Shown: piece after piece, positions 45,504 through 57,636 of the stretch
Position numbering within the stretch: position 1 is the stretch's first letter
Layout: every line of letters begins with the position of its first letter
Source of the DNA: Bidens hawaiensis
Taxonomy: Eukaryota; Streptophyta; Magnoliopsida; Asterales; Asteraceae
DNA: 64,000 nucleotides
NCBI GenBank assembly: GCA_021521415.1
Contig: JAIQDT010003013.1
Span: 1-64,000 of the forward strand
Reading direction: 5' to 3'
Position numbers and translations under genes: made by a program
Notes under the pieces: model-generated
The model's database searches: none
What the model was told of the DNA's origin: nothing
What the model saw: the letters and a program-made list of their open reading frames with translations, nothing else

Positions 45504-46255
45504 AAGACCGTTTTTTGAGCGTTTAAGTTTTGTGAGTGTTTTCTAGAGCGTTTTAGGTTTTTGTCTTTGAGCGTCTCGCGTACCTATCGTACGTTAAGGC
45601 ATTAGCGTACAGTAACTGCACCCTATATATATGCGTCTGAAATATTTTTCACCAGTATGTATCATGGGCCACTATCCTAATCATTAGTATTTGTGATACA
45701 ATTTTTCACAAATAAGATACAAATAAAGATTTTATAAACTTTATGTATTGATATTTTAAACCATGTTGTACATGGCTTATGATAGATGAAAATTGTTATA
45801 TTGTTGAATACTTTAATTAACACATCAAACTCTTTTTCATAGGATATGCTAATTTTGTTAGGTATTTTAACCTAATAAAATTTATTATGGCTTGTTATCT
45901 TATTTTAATGGGGAGATTTCTATTGAGAGACGGGCTTAGCAAGTAACCATGCCCCAAATTAAAAAAGAAAAAAAAACACACTAAGTCATCAATTACAAAA
46001 GAATATTGAAATTAAACGATTAAACATTTATGTGCTCAGTGATTTACGTGTTATCACAATCGAAACGAAATAAAGATATTTGTCAGCTCACAATCGAAAC
46101 GGAATAAAGATATATATATTTGTCAAAAGCTGAAGAAAAAAACGTTTACACAAATATTTTGGGAGATGACATATTTGGGGAGATGATGGTACGTCTGACA
46201 GTTGGGGCAAACCACTTACATGGTGTGTTGCATTCTTGACATGTTTTTTTTAGTA
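45504..46255. other. No recognisable gene
   Basis: AT-rich DNA after the truncated LTR. A repeated ACAATCGAAACG(A/G)AATAAAGATAT occurs twice near 46056 and 46090. No coding evidence. Confidence 0.5.
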
Positions 46256-46780
46256 TCTATAATCTATAATATATATAAATGAAAACACAAAAATCCTAGT
46301 TTTCGTTATGTGTTCGCTCCCTCCTTTTTTGAAGTCACCAGATTTGCTTGATTTTTAAATGAAGGCTTCTCATGCATTTGACCCGAATTCACGGGTATGG
46401 GTCTTACCAAACCCGGATATTACTTAAACGAGTTATAACATCTCATTAAATTAAAAATTATTCTCACCAAATTATTGATATGAAAATCCTATAAAATAGG
46501 ATATACTAAAAATTATTATATGATTTTTTTAAAAATATTATTTATAATTAATAAACAATTTTGTAGTAAAAAAAATAAGCGGGTCTTGAGTTTTACCAAA
46601 CCCAGATAACTTTTAAACCGGGTTATAACATCTTAGTTATTTGTGAAACCTTTTAATCATCAAACTCTTAAGTATATTATAAATTTCATTACAATAAATA
46701 TAATTAAACCCAAAAAAGTATATCAATATTAAAAACGAGTAACGTAAAACAGCCCCCGTAATACAGGGGATGAAAACTAG
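46256..46780 (+). mobile_element. Non-autonomous Helitron, about 525 bp
   Basis: It starts TCTATAATCTATAATATATA after an A and ends with a hairpin (CCCC, 9-base loop, GGGG) followed about ten bases later by CTAG and a T. These are the Helitron hallmarks: 5' TC, 3' hairpin plus CTRR, insertion between A and T, no target duplication. It has no Rep/helicase coding. The 5' end could instead be the TC at 46263. Confidence 0.7.
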
Positions 46781-47684
46781 TTATGTATAGAGTTATGCAC
46801 CCATAGCTCCAAATATAGCATAATTTGTATCCTTTGGGATCTTTTCTAACGTGTTTTTAACGATTAAGACAAAGTAATTAAATATTTTAAAGGTGGAAAA
46901 ACGTGTTATCCCAAAAATTAGGGCACCAAATGATGATGAGTTTAACCGTTTTCGGCTATGATGTATGTTAGATTCTTAACGTACACATTTTTGTTGCTTA
47001 TAGAGTGGTTGGTTGGTAATTCCAATTATAGCAAAAGTTGTATGCCTTTTAACTTGACTCTTTTATTACCAGTTTTGATGGTTGCTTAAAGATCTGTCAC
47101 TAATGAGGACCGAAAATTGTGTCTCAAGTAGTGACTGATTTTGCAATCATAATACTTAGTGACCTAAGTCGACTAGAATCATGACATTTACAGTTGTTTT
47201 CTGTAACATATGACCACTAATACCATCAACATTATTCGTTTTACCCAGAGGGATTGTCCATGTTACTACTCCCATTTAAGTGCGGTTAACTATGAAGTTT
47301 TTAAATGCTCTGTAGTTAACTAAGCCCAAAACGCTTTGGTCATATTTAAAGCAGGGCATCATTATAAACTATAAATCTCTACTGGCGTCGACCGATGTGA
47401 GGTTCATCTATGGTATTACATTTTTAAGTATCAAACTTTTTGGATTAATATTTCCGTGACTAATACCATATTTTTGTAGAAATTTACAACGGATTCTGCA
47501 GCCAAATTATTTTATTCTTTTTAATGTTTTTCACAAAAGAATTTGCAGCCACTTTTGTGGGAAAACTTGTTATTTTGTTTACTCTTAAAGCTACCATCGA
47601 TTTTGACTAGCTTTCTATATTCTATGTGTTTCAAAAAATTATCTAATTGCCTTTATTGTGGGTTTTGGTTTTAATTTCTACGGG
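46781..47684. other. 3' flank of the SYT7-like gene
   Basis: Noncoding, AT-rich; it probably includes the 3' UTR next to 47685. No repeat ends were recognised. Confidence 0.5.
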
Positions 47685-50600
47685 TTAACGTGGTTTCGCA
47701 CCACCATTTTGGTCAAAAGAGTTAACCGGGGTCGATGCACCACTCCGTCTAGAACCACTGGTTCCGGTTATGGTCCGACCCATGAACTTTCCGGCCTTGG
47801 TTAGCCCAGTACCAACGCCCCCAATCCCACTTCCAACACGCCCAACACCCGCACCGACACCACTTCCAACAAGCCCAACTCCTGTGCCTATACCGGACCC
47901 GACTAACCCTGCTGCTCCATCAATGGCATCCATTGTGCTTCCTATTGTACCCTCTGCTTTAAGTCTCTTTTTCTCTTCTAGAATCTTCTTTTCTTGCTCT
48001 ATAGCAGCATCTTGCTCTTTTTTTGTAAAGTGATGATACTTGACCTATATGTTCAAATATTCATACCAAAGTTTTTTAAATTCAAAATCACTAGAGTACC
48101 CATTATCATCCAAAATGAATCTTATCGTAATAAACAAACAACTATAACAGAGAAAAATGGTCATTATTTGTAACATGTTTGTCAAGGAAAGAAATGCTGC
48201 ATTTGTTAAGAAATATGTAGAAACTGCTTTTACCAAGTAAATAAACGAGCTGCGCCAAGCAGGATCTCCAATCGTTCAATTAACTTACGAGAGCTTTAGC
48301 TCAGCTCGTTTTGAGAATCATTTCTAAAGCTCTAGCACGGCGTGTGAATAGTTTTTCAAGCTCGACTTGGCTTGTATTATTTATTAATTGATATATATGT
48401 AAGTTATAACACTAGTTACCTTTGTTGTTATTATATACATTTATAATTATTTTTATACATATTTATAATTATAACTTTTATATATATCATAACATATTTT
48501 GTTATTTGATCATTATTTTATATATAATAATTTATTATACAATATATTTGATATATATATATTATACAAACAATATCGTTCAGGCTAATAGCCTACTGGA
48601 GCCCGATAAGTAAAACTCGGACTCATTTATTAAAAACCTTATTTTTAGCTCGAGCTCGTTTAACCTCGGCTTTGTTGAAGCATTTAATGAAGCTCAAGTA
48701 GCTCACGAGATGTTTGGCTTCACTTTTACTAGGTGCTACCTTGTTAACAGGATATTGGTGGGTCCAAGGTTTTTCCCTAACGGTTTCTCACGGTTACATA
48801 CGAAACAAAATGTAGCATGTAACATATACAATAAAGTAAAAAAATTAAAGTAAATCGTATAAAAGTGAATGAAATCAACTATATACCTTGATTTTAAGAG
48901 TTCCTCTATCTTTCTTATCTTTGATCTTAAGCATGTCAAGTGAAGGTAACAATCTCAATTCAATGTCTTTATCGGTTTCAGCTTCAAGATCGATTAATGA
49001 TAGTTTTGTGATCCCCAAACGCTTATCTTGCCCAATATCTTGATCCAAAACCTATATGATCATAATTATCTAACTAAACAACATTTTTTAAAAACACACA
49101 AATGTAAGGAAAAGAATATAACCTCAAGTACAGCAAACTGTGTCTCCTTATCTTCTACAATCAACTGAATGGCATGATTCCAAACAGGATTTAGGTTGTT
49201 ATTAACAACCTTTGTTTTAAACTTTTCAAGAGGCCGAATATACGCAGTCACATAAGGATCCGATTTTCCAATCATTTCCATATTTTTCAAATTATTCGCC
49301 TTCACAATTGTTAATGTTAGTTGTCCATGTGGCTTAAGCTCAAGATCACTGCATAATATGCAAACAATAAAAATAGTTTATATGTGATAGCTAACCAGGA
49401 TTACCATAACTGATTATTACCTTGTATCCGTAGGCATAATGGGAACAACGATCCGGTGAGGCCACTGAAGCATGTCTTTAACTATTGTTGTTACAGTATC
49501 CTACACGCATAAACAAGTACATTAGTTACTAAACAATATTAATAACATTATAAAGAACTTACATCAATCATGTCTGAAAGTCCAGGAATGGCAGTTAAGC
49601 TTCCACCAATAGCTTTCAATGTATAATCAATTTTTGGCTCTGGCTGATAATTATAGCTAGAGGATTATTTTTTAACCAAATATATGATTGCGTATGTAAG
49701 TTAAGAAAACTGAAAGGGTTCATGGGTTATACCTCGGATAGTAAAGCAACGACAACAGCAGAGATGCAAGGAATTTCCTCGCAGAGTTGGAAAATTACAC
49801 GAATAACTGTAAAAACTTGTAGATCCTTTAACTGTAAGCAGTAAATGAACACACAATTTTTTTTCAGAAATTATGGGTGTTAAATGGGTCGTTTACGCAG
49901 GTTGGTGGGTTGAACCAATACGAACCCGGAAATTTTATGTGAACCCCAAAATCGTGTCAGATACATTATCAGGACAAACATGACACACTTATTTGCCTGC
50001 GTGCGTAAACTGTTAAACACGGCACATTAATCCGAAGAGTTTTTTATTTTATCCCTTTTTACGTATTAATACTCTTTAAGATTCTAAATTTACAAATTTA
50101 CAACAAAAATTAAAACTGTGTGTAAATAATTAAATCTAAACTACAAAACCTGATGTTCTTTTTTATCTTAGTGCCCGATAAATTGATATAATTACAGAAA
50201 CATTTTTTAAAATTTTATATAAAAAAAAGGAAACAGCATAAACATCAACCAACAAACCGTCAAATGAACCCAAACACGATGTGTTTAGCTAAACATATTC
50301 GCTGATTCGGCTAGAAACACGGCCCTTTTTAAGGAGGTAACAGGTTAATCATAAATGTTTTTATAGGTTCAACCCCAAACCCGAAAACTTCATTTTAGGT
50401 TCGTTTCATGTCAGAAATTCAAACTCCTAACTGCAAAATAATTCACAAACACCATAAAAGAAAGTAACATGTTAGATCATATGCAAATCCACCTGAATAG
50501 GTAAATTAGCAACAACAGCTTCAACTCCCAAAACAATATTCGGGTCACCACCCCAACGAAAATCTATATCCATAGTTATTTGACCTTTTTTAAGACTCTG

Positions 50601-51323
50601 AACAAGAACACCTACACATTTTATATAATCACATAAAACCATAGTTAGTGAATAATAATACTTATAGGACATATGCGCGCGCTGCAATATGACAGTACCT
50701 TCAATCTTTGGTGCCACAGTTCCAAGAGAAAGTTTATTAAACTTCAATGACTTAATTCCAGGCGGACGATAGTCTTCCAATAATGGCTCAACAGATTCCT
50801 TAATAATAATACGCGCCGCCTATACAAACAAAATTTTATAAAACTAGATTTGATCAAGAATGCAGTAAACCTAAGAGCCTGAGGTAAAGAAGTTACTTCT
50901 TCAACATATGGCCAGAGTTTGCTTAATTGTTTATTCAACCATTTCACCTGAAACATCAAGTTACGAAACTGAGAACCGTTTAACACAAAGCTTGTGACAA
51001 TAAAAAAACATACTTAACCTGCTCAAAAACAGGGAAAGATATCCGTTCAGGAAAGCTGTCACCGCATATTTTCCTGAGATCGTCTCGGTTAAGACATCCA
51101 AGTAGTTTTATGTCAATTGCCTGAGGAATATAGTTTAACAATTAGGGCCAAAGATATAGTTATCTTCAACATATGGTCATGGTTAAGTTATCATTGCAGA
51201 ATATACTAAATTAACTACCTTGGCGATTCTTTTACTGTTTCGGTATGTCATCATCTGACGCCAACCAGCCATGATCGCAATCCCAAACACAGCTCCTGTA
51301 ATAATTCCAAAAATCAGCCCCAT
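47685..51323 (-). CDS. SYT7: SYT7/CLB1-type SMP-C2 lipid-binding protein, 11 exons, 502 aa
   Basis: Exons on the minus strand: 51323-51219, 51120-51019, 50947-50897, 50819-50699, 50611-50493, 49831-49733, 49643-49563, 49500-49421, 49348-49123, 49051-48887, 48044-47685. All introns are GT-AG and the exons sum to 1,509 bases with no internal stop. The protein has an N-terminal membrane anchor (residues 4-22), an SMP lipid-transfer domain (about 70-240), one C2 domain (about 254-375; Gly-Lys-Ser-Asp-Pro-Tyr and Asp-Gln-Asp loops for calcium), a charged helix (about 388-412), and a Gly/Val-rich tail (VGSG repeats). A single C2 and this tail match the plant CLB1/SYT7 (NTMC2T4) family of about 510 residues rather than two-C2 SYT1-5. 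Relatives tether ER to plasma membrane; Arabidopsis CLB was linked to drought and salt responses. It appears intact. Confidence 0.92.
48245..48722. repeat. Repeat insertion in intron 10
   Basis: The 842-base last intron is swollen by sequence rich in AGCTCG/CGAGCT words at both edges (48245-48375 and 48600-48720) around an AT-rich core, a pattern common in dispersed plant repeats. Class unknown. Confidence 0.4.
49872..50400. repeat. Repeat insertion in intron 5
   Basis: A stretch with GGGTGTTAAATGGGTCG at one end and AACCC/GGTTC words at the other, typical of hAT-type MITEs whose ends contain GGGT-CG words. The boundaries are approximate and no target duplication was confirmed. Confidence 0.35.
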
Positions 51324-51560
51324 TTTGTATCAACTTTAACTCTCACTGTAGAAGTTGCAATGGTTTTTTTTTTTTTTGGCTGAGAGATTGGTTTTGGATC
51401 GGAGATGAATAATAATGGAGGAATGGAAATTGGTTGAGTTGCAGAATATATGATGGGATTTGAGGGAGATGGGAGGAGGTGAATGTAACGTTCATTCTTG
51501 TCTTGTGATGTCCGTTACTTGTTTTGCTACCCGCGTCAATTTCAAGATATAATAATATTA

Positions 51561-51591
<31 letters not shown>

Positions 51592-52026
51592 ATTATTATT
51601 ATTATTATAATAGAAAATGTGGTTTAAGCGGCTCTCGATTTTGTGTCAATTGTTTCGAGTTTAGTGTTAATGAGTAATGAGTAATAACGACATTACAAAT
51701 TAAACTTATAAATATATATTAAGTAGAAATATATATTAAGTAGAAATAAGTTGGTGGTGGAGTAGTAGGAGAGATTTGGTGTTTCATGTGTCCCGGGTAT
51801 GATTCATGTTCCCATTATTTAGTTTCGGCGGCACATGGTGATGATGGATGAGTAGGCGAGTAGGTGGCGTTAATTAGTTGGATCCTGAAAATGAACGTGT
51901 TTTACCTCACCGAACTGTCCTCCCATCAAGCGAGTGTTCACGGGTGTTGGCCCTAGGCGAGTATATCCCGATGTGGTGAATTTAGCCAGCAGCTCATTTA
52001 GATAATTCGTTGTCCGTTCATATATA
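51324..52026. other. Upstream region of the SYT7-like gene
   Basis: Presumed 5' UTR and promoter on the minus strand. It contains a T12-13 run near 51366 and a palindromic (AAT)n/(ATT)n microsatellite at 51549-51611. I could not assign a TATA box. Confidence 0.4.
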
Positions 52027-52602
52027 TCTATACTATTTAATATATAAAGCTTTTTAAATGCCACATGTCATCACTATATTGATCCTTACAAAATTTTCCC
52101 TCCTCTCTCTCATATTAAATACAATTCTCTTTTTAATATTTTATTTTTAATTTTTAATAATTCCATCTTAATTTAAAAGAATTAATACCATCATAAATAT
52201 GTTAATTTGTTTAATTAATATAAAATATATTGCATTAGTTATTAATATTAGATTTTTATAAGTAACCAATACGAAACGGGTGGGTTTTTTTAACCGGTTA
52301 AAGTATTAAACGTTGTTCATGTCAAAATAGTTTAAGATTAGAATGAGTTTTGATCCACGAGTTGGTTTAAAAAAGTAGATATTTACAACTAAGTTTTGAT
52401 ATAGAAAATAACAAAGAAATAATTTATAATTTATAATTTTTCTAACAACTTTTTACTTCCAAATTGCATAATGTGTAATTTTTATACCGTATAATATATC
52501 TATATATATTTGATACATTTTTTTAGTATTTCACATTATGTTATTATTTAACAAAAAATTACTTATTTTAACCCGTGTGTGCTACATGGGTAACTAACCT
52601 AG
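52027..52602 (+). mobile_element. Non-autonomous Helitron, 576 bp
   Basis: It begins TCTATACTATTTAATATATA after A and ends CTAG before T. The 3' end is preceded by a hairpin (ACCCGTG...CATGGGT). These are classic Helitron termini. AT-rich interior without coding. Confidence 0.8.
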
Positions 52603-52629
<27 letters not shown>

Positions 52630-52633
<4 letters not shown>

Positions 52634-52855
52634 TGGGGTTAAAATAAGAAGTGGAGTTTGTCAAAGAAGTGTAAGAAGTAATCTGGTGCGTTAGATATGT
52701 TAATCTGACGGTGGATATGGAAAGTGTGTTTTTTGTTCGGTGTGTTTTATTTTAGTTGTGGTGTGTTTTTTATTTGGTGTGTTTTAATAGATATAGTGGT
52801 GAAAACACACTTTCTACACTTTTTAGAATAAATCTACTTCTTATTTTAACATTGC
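52630..52855. mobile_element. MITE flanked by TA repeats
   Basis: The ends are inverted copies (GTTAAAATAAGAAGTGGA and TCTACTTCTTATTTTAAC) embedded in (TA)n tracts at 52604-52630 and 52857-52877. The interior repeats GTGTGTTTT. No coding. Confidence 0.65.
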
Positions 52856-53006
52856 TATATATATATATATATATATTAAGTATTAATGTCAAGCGATCTC
52901 TCACAAATTTCATTTCTTTTATATTTGTTGCAATTGTACATTGTGCATTTATGTTGTACTCTCTCTCTCTCTCTCTTGAAAGATCATATGGGCGTTTTTG
53001 GTTGAA

Positions 53007-53422
53007 TTATGTTTTTGTCGTCGCTTCTCCATTTGTGGGTGTATGTGGTGGTGGTGGAACTACGATGGTGCATTTCAAAGAGAGATTGAACTCTATATTT
53101 ATGACATAGTAAAAGATAAAACGATAATGTTCTTCAAACATTTCTTTGTTTGAAGTAACGTCATATTCTTGCATGTTTTTAGAACGTAAAAGTCCATGAA
53201 TAATAGCTACAGCACGATCACATATAAGCTGGTCTATCCAACCTAAACTTTTTTGACATGTTGGACCTCGTAAAGTATATTTAATTTAAAAATAGTGACA
53301 AATGAATTAATAAGCAAAATTACGGTTCTTACAAAACGTGGACATGAATAGAATCTACTTCCAGGGTTACGATAGGTTCTGGATGTGTAGACAAGAGCAT
53401 ATTGACCGCAAGTGCAAATCGT
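53007..53422 (-). pseudogene. GRF-type zinc-finger protein fragment
   Basis: On the minus strand an exon-like segment (53422-53333) encodes Cys-x-Cys-Gly, Thr-Ser-Arg-Thr, then Asn-Pro-Gly-Ser-Arg-Phe-Tyr-x-Cys-Pro, the GRF zinc-finger pattern. After a GT...AG-like gap of 66 bases a second segment (53266-53007) continues with Gly-Trp-Ile-Asp and Ala-Ile-Ile-His-Gly-Leu-Leu-Arg, which follows GRF fingers in small plant proteins, and ends at TAA. The splice phases do not match as written, and no clear first exon is seen, so this is probably a decayed gene or captured fragment. GRF fingers bind nucleic acid. Confidence 0.55.
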
Positions 53423-54042
53423 CTATAAAAATTTATGATGTAAGGTGGTATCCCATCAACTAATATGTCTTAAAAGCTCGCACGATGCTACTTTTATAGA
53501 ATCTCTCATCTATTTTCTTCAAAAAAGTGTGTACGCCATGTGACCAAGACAACACCCGTGAGTGTACCAAAACTGAAAATTTTGAGTTTAATCCCCCTAT
53601 CTCATATAGGGGGTTTAAGTCATTTTCAAGTTACACCATATGACATTTCATATGGTTTTTTATTATACGTAGGCTAAAAATGAAAATATGGAGTTCAATT
53701 CCTCCATCTAAGATGGAGGCTTTCATGTTAAGTTGCCATGTGGCACAAGGAAGTAATCTTGGACCCCTCAATCTCAGATGGCGAATTCAGTCATTTCCAA
53801 CTTACACATCACCGCTGACTCGGCGTGCCATTAGATAAGATAGAGGAACACCTAAATCCATTAAGACTCTTGTCATACACGTAGAACCTACTTTATTTTG
53901 GTGAAACTTACTCATTCAAAAAAAATTCAACATCGCCAACCTTTTCGTTCTGAGTCATAACCAACAAAAATACACCGCATCGCCTTCTTCTCCATCAGTT
54001 CTAGTTTGTCAAACACAACATGGCTTAACCTGGCATGCCATA
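53423..54042. other. Intergenic DNA with three hairpin-bearing related blocks
   Basis: Blocks near 53580, 53690 and 53760 share a GAGTT(T/C)AAT-like lead and a hairpin or its remnant (CCCCCTAT...ATAGGGGG, CCTCCATC...GATGGAGG), then a GTTACACCATATGACA or TTGCCATGTGGCACA run. They look like diverged tandem copies. No gene. Confidence 0.4.
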
Positions 54043-54454
54043 TGTTGGTGCATTTTGGTGTGTCAGTACTTCATAGGTTTATTGTTAGTCATGTATTTAA
54101 TAATCGATATGTTTTGTGATGTGTTTTGTGTTTAGACTGTTTGGTAAGAAGGGAAGTTAAGGGTTAAGCAAAGTTGTGATAATTTCGCCTGTCATGTAAT
54201 AAGCGAAGTTGTGTATTATAAAAACACATCTTCGGCCTTAGGTTAAGTTGGTTGTTCATTCAGTTTTTACATAGTACTTTTGTAAGTGCTTGTGTTATAT
54301 TGAAAGACACCGAGTTGTTATTCAATACAAAGTAGTCCTTTGGTTTATTTTCTATTGTTCTTGTTATTATTAATACGCGTAATCAAACACTAAAGGGATT
54401 CCGCACCCTTTGGTTTTGTGATATCTTATGTATTGATCCATTCTAGGGACCTCA
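54043..54454 (+). repeat. 5' LTR of C2
   Basis: It begins TGTTGGTGCATTTTGGTGTG, alignable to the C1 LTR start, and ends near CCTCAA before the primer site. TATAAAAA at 54217 is preceded four bases upstream by GCGAAGTTGTG and further by AAAGTTGTGATAATTTCGC. Confidence 0.75.
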
Positions 54455-54869
54455 AAGTTGGTATCAAAGCATTAAGCTCTTAATTGTGTGGTTCGGGAGT
54501 ATCACACGGGTATTACGACTTGAACAAAGGATTTTTCACAAGTTTAACGTTCGAAAATACCCAAATATTCGTTCCATAACCTATATTCACTCACCAAACA
54601 TCCCCGCAAACCCTACACTCAAAAAACACAGCCGAAAACCAAAAAACCACACAACGAAGTTATCGCTAGGATTTTTGGCGAACTTGTATCTCAACGAAGT
54701 TGATTTAGCGAAGTTGACTCAGCAAAGTTGACTCAGGTGAAGTTGACTTTCATTGTTGACCGAGCGAAGTTGACCAATTTGACTGATTAGTCGAAGTTAT
54801 CTAACTTCGCTACTCTGAGATGAAGACGAACTTAAGTACTGTTGGACTTAAAGAAAACAAAAAAAATAT

Positions 54870-57618
54870 GTTATCAAATAAAATCACTTATTAGCAGGAC
54901 ATCTTTAAATATATCTGAACTGGTTAATATTGAAGTTGAGTCAGGTTCCACGACTGAAGCACCTAAGTTATTGAGAGGTACTAACTTTGTAAAATGAAAA
55001 GAGAGGTTTGAACAATACACTAAGTGGCAAGATGTGGGTGTGCATTCAAGATGGTTACATACCACCCATGGCCACTTTCTATGGAAGGGAACAACTAAAG
55101 AAGTATAGTTAAATGGAAGAAGATGAGAAGAATATGTATGAAGCAGAATGCAAGGCTTTAGCTGCAATAACGATGGATCTACCTCAAGAAATATTGCATA
55201 CTTTTAAGATATACAACATTGCAAGAGATATGTGGGATGCCTTGGAGAGTAGATATGAGGGAAATGTTTCCATAAGAAACTTGAAGTCCAAGCTGTTAAA
55301 AACTCAGTTTTCAGTTTTCAAGTACATGAAATTTGAGATGTTGGATGACTTTATCACTCACTACTACCAACTTATGACTGAACTAGACAATTTTGATATC
55401 AAGGTGGATAAAATTGAGAAAGTTGAAAAGCTTCTGGATGCACTTCCAACAAAGTGGGAAATATACACAGTCACGATCAGATATGACAAGGATTTTGATA
55501 TGTATGAACTGGTGAACGTAGTAAATAGACTTAGAGGGTATGAAATGAACATAAAGAGAATGGGAACATGACTGATTAGGTTCAGGATCATCTATGTATG
55601 GGGCCAAACTCTCTTAAAGTTCTAACTATGGGTCAAATGCTTACTACAACGGAAGTGATGCTAGTGAAAATGGAAGTCCATAGGTTGTCATGAACTTTGA
55701 TGGTGATATATTCTTTATGGCTGGAGGGGTTACTCCAAAAAAGAGTCAAGCAAGCTCTAGTGGATCAACAGGTAGTCCACAAAGTGTAAACTGCTCGCCA
55801 ATGCCTATGAGTGTTAAGTCAGCTAAACAACAGCTTGCACTATATGCATCTTTCATTGAATCATATGAGAATTATATTAAAGGAAAGATAGTGGATCATG
55901 TAACTTTGGATGAAGATTATGATCAGTTTGATGCATATGACTTGGAAGAAATGGATTTACAATGGAAAATGGCTATGATCGTGGAAAGAGTGAAGAGGTT
56001 TTTTAACAAGACTGGAAGAAGATTTGTGGGACTAAGTCCAGGGTTTGATAAATCTAGGGTTTGTTACTACAACTGTCAAGGAACAGTCACTTTTCTCGTG
56101 AATGTAAAAATGATAGAATTGAGAGAAGTACGAATTAAACGGGGAATCAGTATTGAGGGATACCTGAGGCGAAGGTTGTGGTATCTCAGCAAAACGAGGC
56201 GTATAACTGGAATTTGAAAGTTGAAGAAGTTAATGAGCAGGCTCATGTGGTGAAGTTATATTTTGACAAGGAAGATGGAAGGTCATTCAATGGAAGTGAC
56301 AAAGCCTACATGGTAGAAGTCAGTGATATGCTATCCGAGGTAAGTACAGAAGAGTCATGTTTGAAGTGTCAAAGTTTAACTAAACAGTTAAATCAACTAT
56401 GTAATCAAAATAATGAACTAACAAAATAGATAAGTGAATTAAATGAAGATAATCACCACATAAGAGAGAAAGATAATAAATATGTAAGAAAAAACGAAAG
56501 TCTTGCGAATGATGTAAGAAGCTTAAAGACAACTCTAGGTGAATAGGTTCAAGCTTAAAGACAACGCATTCTTACGAAGTAGTAGAGGAAAAGATAAGGA
56601 GATAGCTGATTTTTGAGTCAAAATAGTAGAGTTAAATAGAAAACTTGAACAATTCAAAAACTCTTCTATTGTCCTGGATCATGCTTTAAGATCCTTAAGG
56701 TCCTCAAACGAGAAAGAGAGACTTGGTTACACTAAAGTTCCTCCCCCTTTTAACAATAACTATACATTTACACCTGCTGAGGAGCTTAACATTGATTAGC
56801 TTTTATCCCTTTCCTAATCCAACAGCTGCTCGAACATTGACAAGCGAATCAAAACAACGAACTTACCCAAGTTCGTTGTTCCTGATCAGGTGAACTTAAC
56901 TGAAATGAAGTTACATAACTTCGCTAATTCAAAACAAGCGCATTGCTCAGCTGCTAGACAGTAAGATAATCAAGTGAAAATGAAACAATTCACACTTATT
57001 AAGTTCGTAAGAGGAAATGTGATGGATGAAGAGGCATGAACCCTATCCAGGGAGTCAAATGTTGATTTTATAAACAGAAAAACCGGTCTGAATCCATTTA
57101 TGACTCAATATGTTAATACATAAGATTCAGTTATGGCCTCATTATGTGACAAGTTTCACTCAAAATCATTTAGTCAATAAGCCAGAGTTGACTCGTTGAA
57201 AAATAAGTCATGCTTTAAATCTCACCTTAAGGTTCATGTTGGAAGTATATGTCTCTTAAAGAAAAGACAGCAGGTAGAAAAGAAAGTGAAACCAACGACG
57301 AGGCACCAATGAACTAAGCGTATTCTGAATTCTAACAAAACTTATACTCCTCATATTAAACAACGATCATGGTTCGGTCCCCATTTCCAAAGGAACCAGC
57401 CACAGTTTTTCACAAACTTTCAAAATTCAAGGGTTAATAATTTTAGAAAAGAATTCAACTATAACCAGCCTCAAAGACACTTTCATACTATTCGTAGTCC
57501 CTTTCACAGTTATGTCAAACCACAAGGAATATCTAACTTACATCATCAAAGATTAACGCGTAATGAAGGATCTAGACGATCCATGACCTCGATGGCTTGG
57601 GTCCCCCACACTAATTAA
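54870..57618 (+). pseudogene. C2 gag, broken
   Basis: It aligns with C1 gag from the N-terminus (Met-Trp-Val-Cys-Ile-Gln-Asp-Gly-Tyr) through the Trp-Asp-Ala-Leu-Glu block (55230) to the end at TAA 57616-57618. The first zinc knuckle near 56060 is disrupted by a frameshift. Many stops occur. An acceptor-like TGTGCAG follows 18 bases after the stop, as in C1. Confidence 0.75.
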
Positions 57619-57636
57619 GTTTTCTTACATGTGCAG

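Noticed and set aside
47770..48033. Plus-strand 87-codon Pro-rich frame
   Set aside because: Antisense shadow of the Gly/Val-rich C-terminal exon of the SYT7-like gene.
47685..51323. Assignment to the two-C2 synaptotagmins SYT1-SYT5
   Set aside because: Only one C2 domain is encoded and the Gly/Val-rich tail plus N-terminal segment fit the single-C2 CLB1/SYT7 family.
52756..53109. 117-codon plus-strand frame with hydrophobic stretches
   Set aside because: Overlaps a MITE end, a TA tract and the antisense of the GRF fragment; codon content is AT-driven.
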